A stretch of DNA of 64,000 bases from Sapria himalayana (taxonomy: Eukaryota > Streptophyta > Magnoliopsida > Malpighiales > Rafflesiaceae): the NCBI GenBank assembly GCA_029783825.1, contig JAREIK010003431.1, forward strand, positions 1,820,674 through 1,884,673, given 5' to 3'. The notes under the pieces are model-generated. The model was not told the origin of the DNA. It searched no databases and saw nothing but the letters and a program-made list of their open reading frames with translations. Positions 36,401 to 51,400 of this stretch are shown here, in pieces; positions within the stretch are counted from its first letter, which is position 1, and every line of letters begins with the position of its first letter. A program made the translations under genes and the position numbers.

Positions 36401-39400
36401 TTTGCTAATCAGTGATCCAAGCAATGCTATGAGTGAGAGAGAATGAATAATGAATCTGGGTGCAACATATGAATTCACACTTATCATAGGGTCATTAAAA
36501 AATAAATTAGTCAAAAAATTATATCTGTACTTACTAAAATTATATCAGTATTTAGTGAGAAATACTTATATTCTTTTGGGTACTTGAGTATCTAAAGAAA
36601 TTATATCTCAAGATAATAAATGTCAACATATCCTGTCCTGAAGAGTACTCGAAGGCAAAACAAATATATTTAAAAATTATGAGAGATAAACTAAATAATT
36701 TTTTTTTCAAGATATGGAATATAAAAAGTATGTGCTTAGAAAAGGAAAAAGAGAATACTTGATTGATAAGCTAAATTGTGATTAAAATTATCTCTTCTCA
36801 AAAATATTTTAAAATACTCTTTCAAAGTATTAATATCTGAGTTATATCAATTAGATATATATGTTTTCTTTCAGCTATCACATCCTGTTAAGATGTGCTG
36901 ACATATAAAGTTTGATGTATAATCTTATAATTTATACAAGTGCTCAATCACTCTGACATATATATTTTAATATATTATTAATTCTTAATTTTTAAATATT
37001 TATATGATATTAATTTTTTATCATTTTGCAAAAAATCTAAAAAAAATTATAATCTATTATAAAAAAAATATATTTATGTATATCTCGAGTAATCATTAAT
37101 AAAAATAATCATGTAGTTAACTTTATCTATAAATCTCTACAATATTTTTATTCATCTGAATATATCAGAAATGGGTTTTAACTCAAATTAGATTGACATG
37201 TAGGATAGAAAGCTCAAGTAAGCTATCCTAATCAGTATGCCTCATTTTCTAGGTTCAAAATATTTTAAGGTTAAAGTAAAATATTCTAAATTTAGCAAGT
37301 GATAAATGACCAAGCTACAAATTTATAAGTAATAAGTCTAAAGTAATCAACTATTTAGAGTAAAACATTATTGTTAATGAAAAAATTTATAACCTAGTCT
37401 ACTTGATCTCAAATAGTTTTCTTCATAATCTTTCAATCCTATAAATAAAATGAATAAGTCTTAACTCATAGGTTGAGTGTATTACATCAAATGTATTTTA
37501 ACTCAAATCAAATTGATATGTAGGATAAAAAACTTAGATAAGTTATCTTGGTTGACATGTCTCATATTCTAGAATTAAAATATTATTAAGATTAAAGTAA
37601 AATTTTCTAAATTTAGTCAGTGATAGATGACCAAGTTGCAAATTTATAAGTAACGAGTCTAAAATAATTAAATATTTAAAGATCTTATCGTTAATAAAAA
37701 AATGTATAATCTAGTCTGCTTAATTTTAAGTAATTTTTTTTAGTCTCTCAATCGTATAAATAAATATCAGTAAAATTAAAGATAAAATAATAGTTGAGTT
37801 GTCTAAAAATAAATATACAATCTAGATCCCAAACCAAGTTGGCGTGTAAATCTCAAGGGCCATTTTTTTTATAAAAATGACATGGTCAGGTTAGGTCGGG
37901 TTGAGTCAAACTAGTTGTTAGTCTGTGCCCTTGGCTCTGGTTAGCCAAGCCTAGACATGAACTCGGGTTAGCATGGCTTGGACCTAGATTATCCCGGTTG
38001 TTGGCCCTAACCTAGATTAGCCTAGATTTGAGTTGTGTTGGGTTTGTGTGATGCCCTACATGACTCTGTCCTCCATGATCCGACATGGTCCAGGTTGCCT
38101 GTAAGCATCAATCAGTGCTTGACTATCCTTTTTAACACTCATGTCAGGTTATGCCTTACATGTTGTCTCACTTAGGTCACAAAGTGTAAATCATTAATTT
38201 CTTAATTAATTAGATGTTATTTTTTATTCTCTTAGATTAAATCTCATATCAATTTTTATTTTCATAAGTCATGAGAGAATTTTTTCAATTTTCACATGAG
38301 ATTTTTAGATATACTTGTTTTATTTTAATCTTTTTTCAAGCTGAGAGAAAATAGTTGTACATGATAGTATGTCATTAAGTACATATTTGTTGGATACACT
38401 AGTACTTAAATTGGATATAAGTATTATTCACAAGAGATCAAAATGATCATTATGAGTATTGATATAATATTTTTTGAAGGTAAATTCTTTTTTAAGAACT
38501 AAATCTAAGAGAACGTACTTTTGGATATCATAATGTTAAGTTTGTTTCTGTGCCTAGTAGTTACTCCTCGTTGAGTTACATCGATACTTTACATTACTAG
38601 CATGATTAATTTCTAGGAGAGTCATGACCTTTCTTGGAGTATTGTGCTAGGGAGAGAAGACTAGTGTGTCTCACTGAACTTGAGATTTGAGTCCTAAAAG
38701 AAGGAAATGAGAATTGAGATACTTTATTATTTCAACTAAAAAGTATATACTAGACAAATATGTTTATAGTATTTTCTATATGTCTCGTATTGTATCAATT
38801 GATTTGGTTTATAATAGTGATTTAGATCTTATGATTGCGGTATGGTAGGAACCAATGACGTGTCCTACTCAATATCCGTTATCACGAGTACTATTTTATT
38901 CTTGTTTTGATATAATATATTTTAAATTTTTTTATTGCTAGGTAATTGTAGAATTTGATTAACTCTTTCTTGAGATATTTAATCATTCCATATAATGATA
39001 GGTTATGTTGGATAAATTGAGTATAATCATATTAAATCATATTCGATATCTTATATTGAAATATTTAGGTGAGTTAGCAGTGAGATAAAAATAAGTATAC
39101 ATGATGAATATGAGACATAAAGAAAATGTTTATCGAGTCAAGGTCAGGTTGGTACTAAGAGAATTTACATAAATTTATAATTTTGACAATTGGGATATCT
39201 TTTTCTCTATAGCCAAAATTGTTACGTTTAAGTTGATATATTCTATTGTTGCATCACACAAGTGAATTGTGTATTAGCCAGATACACTAAATGTATATTT
39301 TTTATTCTTATTTTGAGAAAGAACTATTTAAGCAGCAATCACTAAGATTCACTCTTCTTGAGAGTTTAAATATCATGTATAGATTATAAAAAAATCTTTA

Positions 39401-42400
39401 TGATCAGAAATAGTCTTATAAGATATGGTTTATTAGATTTTCTTTTGTACTTATCATATTTGTCTTTATGAGTTACGTATCCAACTATTTTTATTTTCCT
39501 GACATGGATCAGGCTATTGTGTGATATTAATAATATATTTTAATTATATTTTGATGATAAGATATGATCAATTGGGCATATCTTAATTGAAATTACTTCT
39601 AGATATTGAGTTTTGTAGGAATGATTGAGATTTTTTAGGTATTTTTTGGATATTATAGTCGGATATTCAAGAAATATGATATTTTTTTTCAGATGAGATA
39701 TATTTTAAATATTTTTTTTGACATATGTATGTCGGGATATGTGCATGTTGACTCACTATTTGATTCAGGTTTAGATATAATTAATTCCATTAGATATAAG
39801 AGAATCATGAAAAAATTAAATTATCTGATAGTGATTAAGTTAAGTATCATATAGCTTATTAATATAATTAATCTTTTTATAGATTATTCAAACAAATTCA
39901 TATGAATATAATTATTATGATTCCAAAATATGAGATTTTATTCATATATCAAGGATATAATTGAGTTGATATATATTTAGATTTTAATTGGCCTCTAATG
40001 ATCATTGAAAGAATACCTACTATAGGTTTTTATATTTTTTTGGAGTTAATTATTTTTTAAAAATATAGGAGATAGATAATTATTTCTATTTCCAATAAAA
40101 AGGAAGAGTAGAGAATTGTGATGTAGGTTATTTGTGTGTTTTAGTTGTTAAATTATTTTTTTGAAAAATTTTGTTTATCAATTTAGAGTCCGATTATGCT
40201 TGAATGTGATAACTATCTAGTCTGACTTATTGTTGTCAATTTAGTGTTTAATGAGTAAATAAATTATATTAAAGTTGATTGTCACTTTATATTGATAGTA
40301 TTGATTATGTATCTACCAGTGAGTACATCATAAATATCTTCTAAGTTGAATATTTGTGACATACATGTATAAATTTGAAGGAGGATGTTAAGGTTTAGTT
40401 TAATTTTTGTTGTTTGTTTTATTTTTATTTTTTTAATGTTTAGAAGCACCAAACATATGAGTTATTCCAAATCATGTACATAGTGATTATTATACTTTCA
40501 AAAAAAATCATTTTAATATAATGTATTGTTTTTTTTTATCATTCTTTCCTATTTTTTAACCCCCTTCCTGATTTCCACTAAGGGGTGATGGCTAACCCCT
40601 AATGGGCTCGCAACATTAATAATTTTAGTTTTGTTTCAAAGGAATTGTTATGTGCATCTTTACATATGTTCTTGGCAATCACAGATTTCAGCTGTTTGCA
40701 GAACTTGCCCAGAACTCATTTGGTCTTGTTATATAATTTTTTTTATTATCATTTTTTTTTATCTGAGTTGTGTTTCATTGTTTTTTTTTTTTGTAATCAA
40801 TCCCAACAATTTTTAAGAATCATGAGTTCTGTGTCCAGGTATGGAGAATTTGGCCATTGGGACAAGTTATTCATCGGTTCATGAGTGCTTTTACAGATCA
40901 CCGGGACTCTGATCTTCTTATTGTCAGGCATGATTTTTTTATGCTCCTAATTTGATGCCCTGATTCCCCAATCGTTGGTGCTTAGTTGTGCTTATTTTTA
41001 TCTTAATTTTGTAGCCATTTTTCGCTCTTATTGGGATGTGCACTTCCGATATGGATGTCTTCTAGATGCAATGATCGGCCCCTTACTCCCTTTGCTGGAA
41101 TTCTAAGCCTTGGAATTGGAGATACAATGGTGATTGTTGCTTTTATTGCATTGTTTAATTCTATTTTTTTTTATTTTTTTAATGGAATGTAATATGTTGT
41201 TACATGATTTAGTAATTTATTAATTTAGAAGGTTACTATAATAAAATTATAACAATACATGAAATGTAATATAATACAACTTAATAGTTGTAACTTAATA
41301 ACACAATTTAATTAACATACATGAAAATCACTTATATAGTGGTCAAAATAATTGTAACAACTAACAAATAAGTGTTGCCATCAAATTATTAAGTAAAGTA
41401 AAAAATATAAAAACAATAAACATCAAAACCTCTCTCGGCCTCTCCCCCCTTAAGCTATAATGAGAAAATCCATAATATTGAGATTAGAGGAGAAATAAAT
41501 CATGAGTCAAATTGAACCTAATAGATTTGATATAAATAAACTAAAATAATGCAATAATAGTTATATAAAAATTTATATATTAAATATTTTTATATAATGA
41601 GCAAAAATAATCAGGACAAATCATAAATATGGTACTCTCACCATAAATATAAAAAAATAAAATAATAAATAAATAAAATTATAATACCCTCTCTCTCTTC
41701 TCCATCAGGCTGGTGCATATAAGTATACAATATCAAGATTAAAAGAAAGAAATGTAAAATGATGTCTTTTCATAATCTTTGTGAAAATATTCGTTGGTTA
41801 CTCTATTGTCTTAATATTTATTGTATATTCTTATCTTAAATCTTTTTTATGAAGAAGTTCATTATTATATATTTTGTTTACTTGTAAAATATTTGATTAA
41901 AAATTATATGTTTTACTATGATTATCATAATAAAGAATAGTGAGAGAAAAGATTGAATATTTAATTTTCTAAGAATATGTCATATCAAAATTATCTCACA
42001 AATAATTATCATTATTACTTTGATATCTACTTTTGTACTATATCTCATTTTTAAAGTTCTAAAAAATAAGCATAATAAACACTCATAGCTCTTCTTTAAA
42101 TTTTAAAATTTCAAAATTATATTGTTATTATTCTTTACATCATTAGTGTTGTACCCTCTCTAATTTTATCATTTTCATTTGATAAATTAGTTATTTTTTT
42201 TATTTTTAACAATCAAAACATGATTATGAATATATTTAGAGTTTATTGTCTTTGACTTTAATGTTGGTATTTTACTTGAGCTTGATTTAGCTCTTGTATA
42301 AACTCTAAATTTTTCAGCTCAATTAGCTTTTATAATATCATCTCATGTTAAATTATCACTCTTAAATAATAATTTATTTTTTGCATCACCTTTATTTTTT

Positions 42401-45400
42401 TATTCTTCTCATAAATTTATTATTATTATTATTATTATTATTTATATCTTTCAAAAAAATATGATGAATGATATAATGCATATTATATCTTTTCATAAAT
42501 CTTTGATTGTACTTAATATATACTAAATCATTCAAGCATTGATATTCTAATCTATTTTTTTTATTATGAATCTGAAAAAAAATTCATGATTATGTATTAT
42601 ATTAAATGATATTATAAAAATTTTAATTCCTTTCATAATTAGCTGTGTTATACGTTTGGTTGAGAATCCATTATATAAAATTTTGCAAAGTACTAGATCC
42701 ATATATATTTTAATATTTAGTTATAACTTATTATTAATATAAATAAATTATTAATTGAATATTTTATATATTTTAATTATAAATATATAATAATTTTAAT
42801 ATACTAATAAACTAAATTGAATAATTAACTGTGAGATTTAGTCTTTCTTAATTTAATTGCAAACTCATTATCAAAAATCTTCAACATATATATACAAGTT
42901 TATTTGTGATATAAGTATATATTGTTCATCTGTCTTTTATCTACCTCATTATGCATTTACATAAATTTTCAAAGATTTTTGAATCTAGACAAACTATTAA
43001 TTGTTTTTGTATCATAATAATACATTAGAATCAAAAAATATTTAATTGGATGGAAAAGAAGATAAAATTAAATTTCTCATCTCTCATCAATAATTTTCAT
43101 AATTTCATTATATCTTTATAAATTTTATTAAAATTTTTGATTATTATTTCTTTTCTCTTTTTTATGATCGTATAAATATAGTTTATAGAAGACCTCTTTT
43201 CACCATTAAACAAGTGAAGAAAGTGTAAAAGAGACTTCGATACCTTTAAACAAAACACTATAATATTCTAAAATTAAAACATAAAAATTATATTAGTTGT
43301 ATTTTTTCTTTTTTGTTCTTTTATTCATTTTTTTCATTTAAATTAATAGTAAAAATTATATTTAAGTTTTTTTTATTCATTACTATGAGATAAGGTGATA
43401 AAGATTATGATAAACTAAGTTTTTGTAAGTCTCAATAATTTTCTTTGCTCAATAAATTACTACTCCATGTTGAGCATTTCTGCTCTATTATAAATATAAT
43501 CACTTTTACATATTGTCCTCTCTATTATCTTCTTGACTTGTGATAGTTTTTTAATATCTTTTTGACATTAATAAAATACAATGTGTTGCACATAATGTTC
43601 AATGTAATTGTGGCCCTTTTCAATTCCATTAACCTCCATGTATAAATTAAAGTTAAGTATATCATAAATAAATTAATAAAAGTAATGACTTACATAAATA
43701 ATTAAAGTTTTAAATTAAATTTTAAGTACATTATCCATCCGATAATATAATTTATCAAATTTGTATTAATTTTTATCACTAATTTGAAAATTGAACAACA
43801 ATTTATCCATCCAATATAACTAAATATTTATTTAGTTTTTATTTTGTGAAATTATTTATCATCAAATATTTTGTAAAAATTATTTTTTTAGATTAGTAAT
43901 TATTATATCATAAAAATTTGATCTCTTATCTTTATATTATATTGTCCAATTATCTTGAATATTGGTTGAAAACTAGTATAGTTCACTATATTAAATGAAA
44001 TTATAGTATCATATATTCGCCTACAAAATAATATATCAGTTCTTTCTTTGGCTTTTTTTCTTGTTAGTATTGTAGAGAGTTATTTGAATATTTTTTTTTA
44101 TTTTAAATAATTTTTTATAGATTAGGAGTAAGGAAATGATCTATCAGATCTATTTGTCTTGATCTTTTTAAGTTATTATCACTACTATTATTTTTTCATA
44201 CATTATTATCAACATTAAAAATATGTTTTGATTCTATTTTACTAGTAATATCTTCCTACTTATCATATTTATCTTTTAACTTTTATAAATTTTCATTCAT
44301 ATTATGATTCTTATAATTCATTTGATTTTGTTGAGTTTTTTTGGCTAACATATAATTTTCCAATTTTTTCACATGTTTGAGATATTTAATCTTTTTTTGT
44401 ATTTCTTAATCTTTCAATAAGGTGATATTTTTATCAATAAATATTTCATTTTATTATTTTATCACAAAAATATAAATTAGTATGTGTGTATTTCATATTT
44501 AGTCGGTGGGCATATTTTTATCATGGATCTTTCCTTTTATTTGAGGAGTTTACTTCAACTTCAATTATATCATTCATTTTTTTGGTTACTAAAGGAGGTG
44601 CAGAAGAAGATAAGGAGTCACAGTCAGTTGGTGCAGTGTCTTTTGAGGGTGACAAATTAGTGAGGGTGGTGATTGGGGTGGCTGATATAGATGAGTTGTG
44701 GTGGGGGAGGGGTGGAGGGTCTTCCGCGATGTAGGATTTGTGGGTGGTGTGGGGGGAGGTATACCTGAGGTGAGGATATGCTGATGCACCTGGGCAAGGA
44801 TATGTTGGTGCCTTGTGTGCTCTTTACAAATCCTTATGCCTCTCTTAAGACAATTCAATTTTGTTTGGGCTTTAAGTGTGCATGATACGTATCTTTAATA
44901 ATCATGAACATATATTCAAACAACATAGCAATTAGCGAATATCTTTATGAATATTTTAAAGATGCCTCAATTTATATTTATTTCCTTTAAACTTGGTATT
45001 GTGGATTTGTATGTACTATTTGATGAAGTGTTGTGTTTTTTTTATTATTTAGTTTATTTTTTTATATTATTGATGGGAGTACTTAAGTTATTAGTTGTTT
45101 TAATTTTTTTTGCTTATTACATAAGAATGTTGATATATGAATTTTCATAAGAGTATTATTGTGTTATTTTAGTTTGTTATGTATTAAATTTACTTGTCTT
45201 TTATTTTTTTCACAGATTATATTTATTGTTGGTTACCTTGTTATTCTTTTTTCTATAAGTTATTTTTACATATAATCTAACTTTAATTTTATTTTATCAT
45301 TTAATTATATTTGTTTATTAGATTGAAAGATTTTGAGAAGACTTTTTTTGACATTGAGTAGAATGAATTGTATATATTTGATTTTATGATAGGATATTCT

Positions 45401-48400
45401 ATAAGATATTTGAGCATGTTTAATTAATTATTTAAATATTCTCGACTTGGTTTCATCCCTGGAATGTTGACCATAGTGTTAGATGTTTCTTATTTTGTCC
45501 ATCAAATTTATGTTTGAGAACTCAATCTTATATACATAGACATATGGAAACTAAGTAGAGATAAGATTTGAGAATGATTTAGATGTTTTATCATATTTAT
45601 TGACAATTGTATATATTTTATGCTTTAGTTCTTTTTTATTTTAAATCATAAATTTTTTTATTTGCTAGTAATTTAATAAAAAGTATAAAATGAATTTAAT
45701 AAAAATATAAAAAATCAAAAGTAATAATTTATTAGAATTCATATCAAATAGCTTCTACATTTATTATATTGATTATGAAATCATATAACAAACTTGATGT
45801 GTTGATACACCCTTACATAAAGGGTTTGGAGAAAAGAAGAGATATTTGAGTGAGATAGCCTCGATATTTCTTTTTAGTTTGAGTCTTTTGAAGTATCCTT
45901 AGGGAGATACAATGTTCATCATAAACTAATCAATCGAATATTTTTGTCTTTTATCAATGTGTGATTTTTTGAAAAGAGAGATTATTGTATTTGTCTATGA
46001 GTCTTTGAATATATTTATTTTAGTTAGTATCCCTTCCTAGATCGGGATAATATAGTTTCTAGAGCCCTAAAGTGCTTTTTTTTGTTGCTCTAGTACCCAA
46101 AAGTAATATGAGTATTTTCTATCTTTCAGAGTAGTATTTGTAAGTATTTGCGAGTGTTATCATTATTTTTTAGTCATCTTACGAAGAGAAAGTGCACATG
46201 ATATATTTAGATTAATTATTTTTTCATTCTTCAATAGTCTTATTTGAGCTTTTAGTTAGGAGAAGAATTATTATCAATTATATTTAGACTTGTTGATTTA
46301 TATTAAAATGACACTCTTATGAAATTATAATATACACCTATAATAAGTATATATTAGGTGGACCTTGATTTGAGTGAAAATTTCAAGAAATAAAATTTTT
46401 ATTTGGGTCCAAATGACTTGGTAATCAATGTGTCTACTCCGGCTTTAGCTTATGAATAACCAAAGACTGAGAGGCTTAATCATCTAAGACTTAGATACTA
46501 TACTAGGAGAATAGAACATACGTAGCTTGATTGAAGTCATGGAAAGTTTCTTGAGAAATCAGATAATCTTACATTAAATTCTTTCTATCTTTATCTTTTA
46601 ATTTGTTCTCTGAAAAAAATCAATGAGTTATATTCAATACTTTATTTCAAAGATATTATCTTACTTGCTTTTTCACACTTTATTTTTTCTACTTTTAATG
46701 GTACTAGAATATTTAAGTTTTATTTTAAAGTATTATCTCACTCAGGATAGTATCAAACCATGTTGGAGGAGATAGATACCTTCCATTCTAATAGAATTCT
46801 AGAACTAGTAACTTACCATTTAGAAAAGTTTGTTGTTGATTACATGTAGGTGTTTATTATAAAAACATGTCTAAATGGGAAGATAGATTATTTTAAATAA
46901 AGACTTATTACTATGTGGTTTAGATATTTAGTATGAATTATCATGATACTTTCATTAATAGTCATGATGGCCTCCATATATATTCTTATTATATTAATAG
47001 TATCTCGCATATGAAGATATATCTGTTAGATGTGGAAAATATATTTTTTCAAATTCTTATTACGACAATGGCATCTCACATATACTTATTACACTAGTAG
47101 CATCCATCTTAAGATAAAGATATATATAAAATAATCACTTGAGTTTAAAGTAGTATAGTAAAATTTAGTTTACATATTGGAGAAAATATTATTTGCCCAT
47201 ATGTTGTTAGTGATAACTTTATTTGTGAGATTTCTATAGAAATCATCTCATTTGGTTTACATAGATGCATTATGGACTTTTTTCTTATTTTTTTGTATGT
47301 GCTCTGATAGTTCGTTCCTCTTGTTTATTATGAACGTGAATGATATTTTTATTTTAAGAGATGATTAATTGAGAATTATTTAACTCAATAAGTTATTTCA
47401 ATCACTATTTTATATGAAGAATCTTAGGAGACTCAAGTATTTTTTTTTTTTTGATAAAAGTAACATCATTTAAGAGAGAAATTATATTGTCATAAAGGAG
47501 GTATATGATTAATGGAAATTAGTTTTTTGACTTAGGTACTTCAATTAATTTAGGTACTAATTTTTTGTTCGATTCGACTTTTCTAATTAATTATGTTACT
47601 TATATGAGAATCACTAGAAAATTTACTTATTTGATTATTATTAGACTAGATATAACTTATAAAATTGGTATAATTAATTATTTATTAGATTCTTCATGAC
47701 AGATTCACCTAGACATAGCTCTTAATATTCTAAATGCGCTGGCATTCCACGACATGGCTTGATATGACTTGTAAAAATTGGTCCATGGCATGGCTCAACA
47801 TGGCTGAAATCATGCCTAAAATAATGTTGGGCCAGCTCATGACATGGCTCGGGTTGTATCTTGTCAGGGTTTCTGGCCTTTGTGCCACAAAAGATGCAGC
47901 ACGGCATGACATGTCATGCTTGCACGTGTAGGTTGGTTTTGATCTGACTAGTCAACCCAGGCTAGCCTGGAGCTCACCCAGGCTAACTGCGAACAAATTA
48001 GACTAGCCTAGAATGAATAAAGCTTGCTTTGATTTATCCTAGGCTAACCCAGACTAGCCTAGGTTCGAGTCATGCTTGGTGTGTGATCATGGCGGGTTTG
48101 GCACTGTCCAGCTTGTTATGATCTAGCATGACTTGGGCGACAGGCAGCTGGTAAGCCAATGAGCTATGTTGGGTCGTTCCGCAATTGTTTGCACAAAAAT
48201 AAATTTTAAGATCTTATATAAAAGTTTTGTTTAAGTCGATAATAATAATTATTGGTGAGATATTTATGATTTGACATCTACGTAACTTTTTGCTTCTTTT
48301 GTTATTTTTTATTATAACAATCATATAGTAATACATATGACTCTAATCTAGATGTGGGGGAAGATGTAGTTTTCATTTACTTTTTTTCTTGTTCTCTACT

Positions 48401-51400
48401 TTATTATAGATGGGACTTGCTCCAACTTCCCCTTTGCACATTATTTTCTAGAGATTTTTTCTATTATGTTTTCCTATTCTTTTTAGCTTTAATTTTTACA
48501 TCAATAATAAAATGTATAATATGATTCCCTATAAATAGTATTTAACTTGGAATCTTGGATTAGGGTAGTTCACATGTTGTATGCCTTCATCCATATGTTA
48601 TGATATGATATAGTTTAATATGACACAATTAATGTGATATAAATTTGTATACTCTTGTTGGGTTAGATTGAGGATTATTAAAAATCATAAAATATCATCA
48701 ATAATGTCTGGCAATATAAATCACATACGCAAGGGTTAAAATAATCTAAAAATAAAAAATAACAATACAATAATTCTGAAAAAATTCAATACTGCAAAAA
48801 ATAAAATCCAAAATATAACAATGCAAAAGTGGATAATTTATGCTAAAAACTGCTTCACACGTATAAAAAATTCGTAAAGCACACAATACATGAACTTCAG
48901 TTTTGGATTGTGGTATATTTTTTATGATGTGAAATTCTGGGGGTTTGAAATTCAGCACAAACACGTAAACTTGTAATTTTGGGTGAATATTCTACATCTC
49001 TTTTCATGTTATTCTTTAATTGATAGTTTTGGTTTATTGAATTCACGCACATGATCAACATGGTTGCGTCTTGATTGCTTGACGGAAAATAGATTTTGTC
49101 TACAACTTTTTTTTGAATATTTAAACATTGTACAAACTTTAATTCCTCACATCACATAATTCTGCACGCATACAACGACAAATGACAGCTAACACATAAA
49201 ACACACTCAGAATTGTAATGAAAACTATAATTATATATAAAATATGCACACAAATTGCACAGAAAATATATATTACACATCAATACACATCTGCACACAT
49301 AGATTGTAATTTAAATATAAGTATATAAATAAATTGCAAAGTTCAAATCAATGTGAGGAGGACAAAGAAGAAATGAGCAGCCTTTTAGTTTCCATAACCC
49401 ACCACGCCAGAGAAGAAGTTCGGGCTGAGACCGAAGAAAAAACAAAGCAGCCTTCTGTAACCCATAATACCGAAGACAAAAAAAAAAAAACACTATGCCA
49501 CCTTTTTTTTTTTTTTTTTTCATTTTTTGTTTTATTCAAAACTGGATGGGGGGGCACTCCCCCATCCAAGAAGGCTCCATTGAATCTGTTTCAATGAGAA
49601 AAGGATTGATGCCCTCCAGTTGCATCTTGGGAAAGGAAAGGTTGGGAAAACCTTGCCATGTAGAATAGCAGCACAACCATATAGCCATCCCTCTCTGATC
49701 ACCTGTTTAAATCATTAGTTTGCCCAAAATATCGCATACATCGATAAATGTATTCTGCAACGTGACATCTATCCTCACGTGCCGAACATTTTTTTTGGCC
49801 CGGAGTTCACGGGTCCAACCTACTGACCCGCATCCCGGTCAGTCTACGAGGGTCGTAGGCATCGGTGCGTGCAAGCTACGACGGACGCAATAGAGGGAAG
49901 ACAATGCATGTGGTATCGTATCCGATTACCATCAAGCTCCCGTGCCTCCCGCTGTCAGGCACGTTGCTTTTGAATTGATAGGTTAATCTATAATAAAATT
50001 CAATTGGGTCGTGCTCGCGGGGGGTCTATGCATGGCATGGTCATACATAATATATAGTTGTTTATGGACAAACTATCCTTGAAGTAAATCTGAGCGCTGG
50101 TTTGATTTTGTATTTCTCTTGCAGGCATCGATGGTTGGCCATAAATATGGCGTCATCAGATGGAGCAAAACTGCTAGTGAGTGTTGTTTGCCTTTTCCCT
50201 AAAAGATTGACAAATTTCGCTGGAGGAAAGAACGTATATTATTCACATGAGTACATGTTGATGATCATCTGTTTTGACATGCAAACGTTTTTTACATCTC
50301 CCAGAGAAAACTGTAGAAGGCACAGCTGCTGGCGTGACATCCGTTCTTGCTGCTTGTCTATTTTTGCTTCCGCTCCTTGCATCAGCTGGATACATTGTCG
50401 TTGCTCAGGTACCTCTCTCCCTCCATCTTCATGGTCTCTTCCAATCCCAGCACACATTTATTTTTAATCTATCTATTCTTCTGTTATTGATAAAAGTGAT
50501 CTCTTCGTTCAAATATAATTCTTCATGCATATAATTTTGTGGACATGGATACGTCTTCAATTTTCTTATTAATAAAGTAGTAACTATGCAGAAAAGATGA
50601 CCTACAAAAAATATAATCGAAAACATAATGTTAGAACTGATGGTGTGTGATAAAATGCTTCAGTAATATTCATACATAATTAATGAAAAACTCACTTATG
50701 AATAAAAAAATAAATATGATTGAGATAGTTCACATGTTGGATGATCTCATTACAAAATTAAAACCAATTAAAAACAAAAAAACTACAATGTTTCCTTTGA
50801 ACATATACTTAAATATTTCGCCACTCTATATATTTTATTTGCTAGTGAAATATTAGATTCGAAGTTATATATGTTATTATCTGATTTCTCAAATAGATGT
50901 TGATCCATAAAATCTCACAAATAAAGGTTTCAAGTGGGTTGAGTAGCTCAGGCAAGGCATGAGGCACGGCCCGAAATAGTTGTGACATGCTCAGTATGAC
51001 ATGGTACAGAATCGTGCCCCCTTGGCATGACTCATGCCGTGTTAGGTCAAGTCCAACCGTGCCTCATGTCGGGCCAGACACGGTACATGTGCGTAGCATG
51101 TTGGCAATCCACACAAGCACAAGACAAGGGGCATGGGGTTTTTAAAAAAATTAAATTTCCTTCTCTTAACCGTTATGCTAAATGTAACGGGTAAGAACTC
51201 CCTACCTCAACAACGACATGCATTGTCTTGTCGTCGTTGTTGTGTGTTAAAAAAATTAAAGATATTTTATAATTTATCGTCCTTAAATTTGCTTTCAACA
51301 GCTATTGAGCAAAAATCTGACCCATGTTGGAATTCTTGCCAATATATATGTATAAAAATTTAATTTCTTCTTCTTTGTTGGCTATGCTATGACATAGATT

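Larger units (their letters stand above)
29140..40838 (+). other. Intron of 11.7 kb filled with transposons
   Basis: The donor is GTAAGCCT and the acceptor GTGTCCAG. It contains copia LTR/leader pieces, two hAT-type MITEs, a TIR element with a perfect target duplication (33486-34211), minus copia integrase relics (34990-35290, 36100-37160) and a plus copia relic (38340-40530). Confidence 0.85.
41130..50124 (+). other. Intron of 9.0 kb filled with transposons
   Basis: The donor is GTGATTGT and the acceptor TCTCTTGCAG. It contains a minus copia end with LTR (41200-42080), a minus hAT relic (42100-44900), a plus copia relic (45500-47725), a GC-rich hAT piece (47730-48190) and unclassified sequence at 48750-50100. 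Confidence 0.85.
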
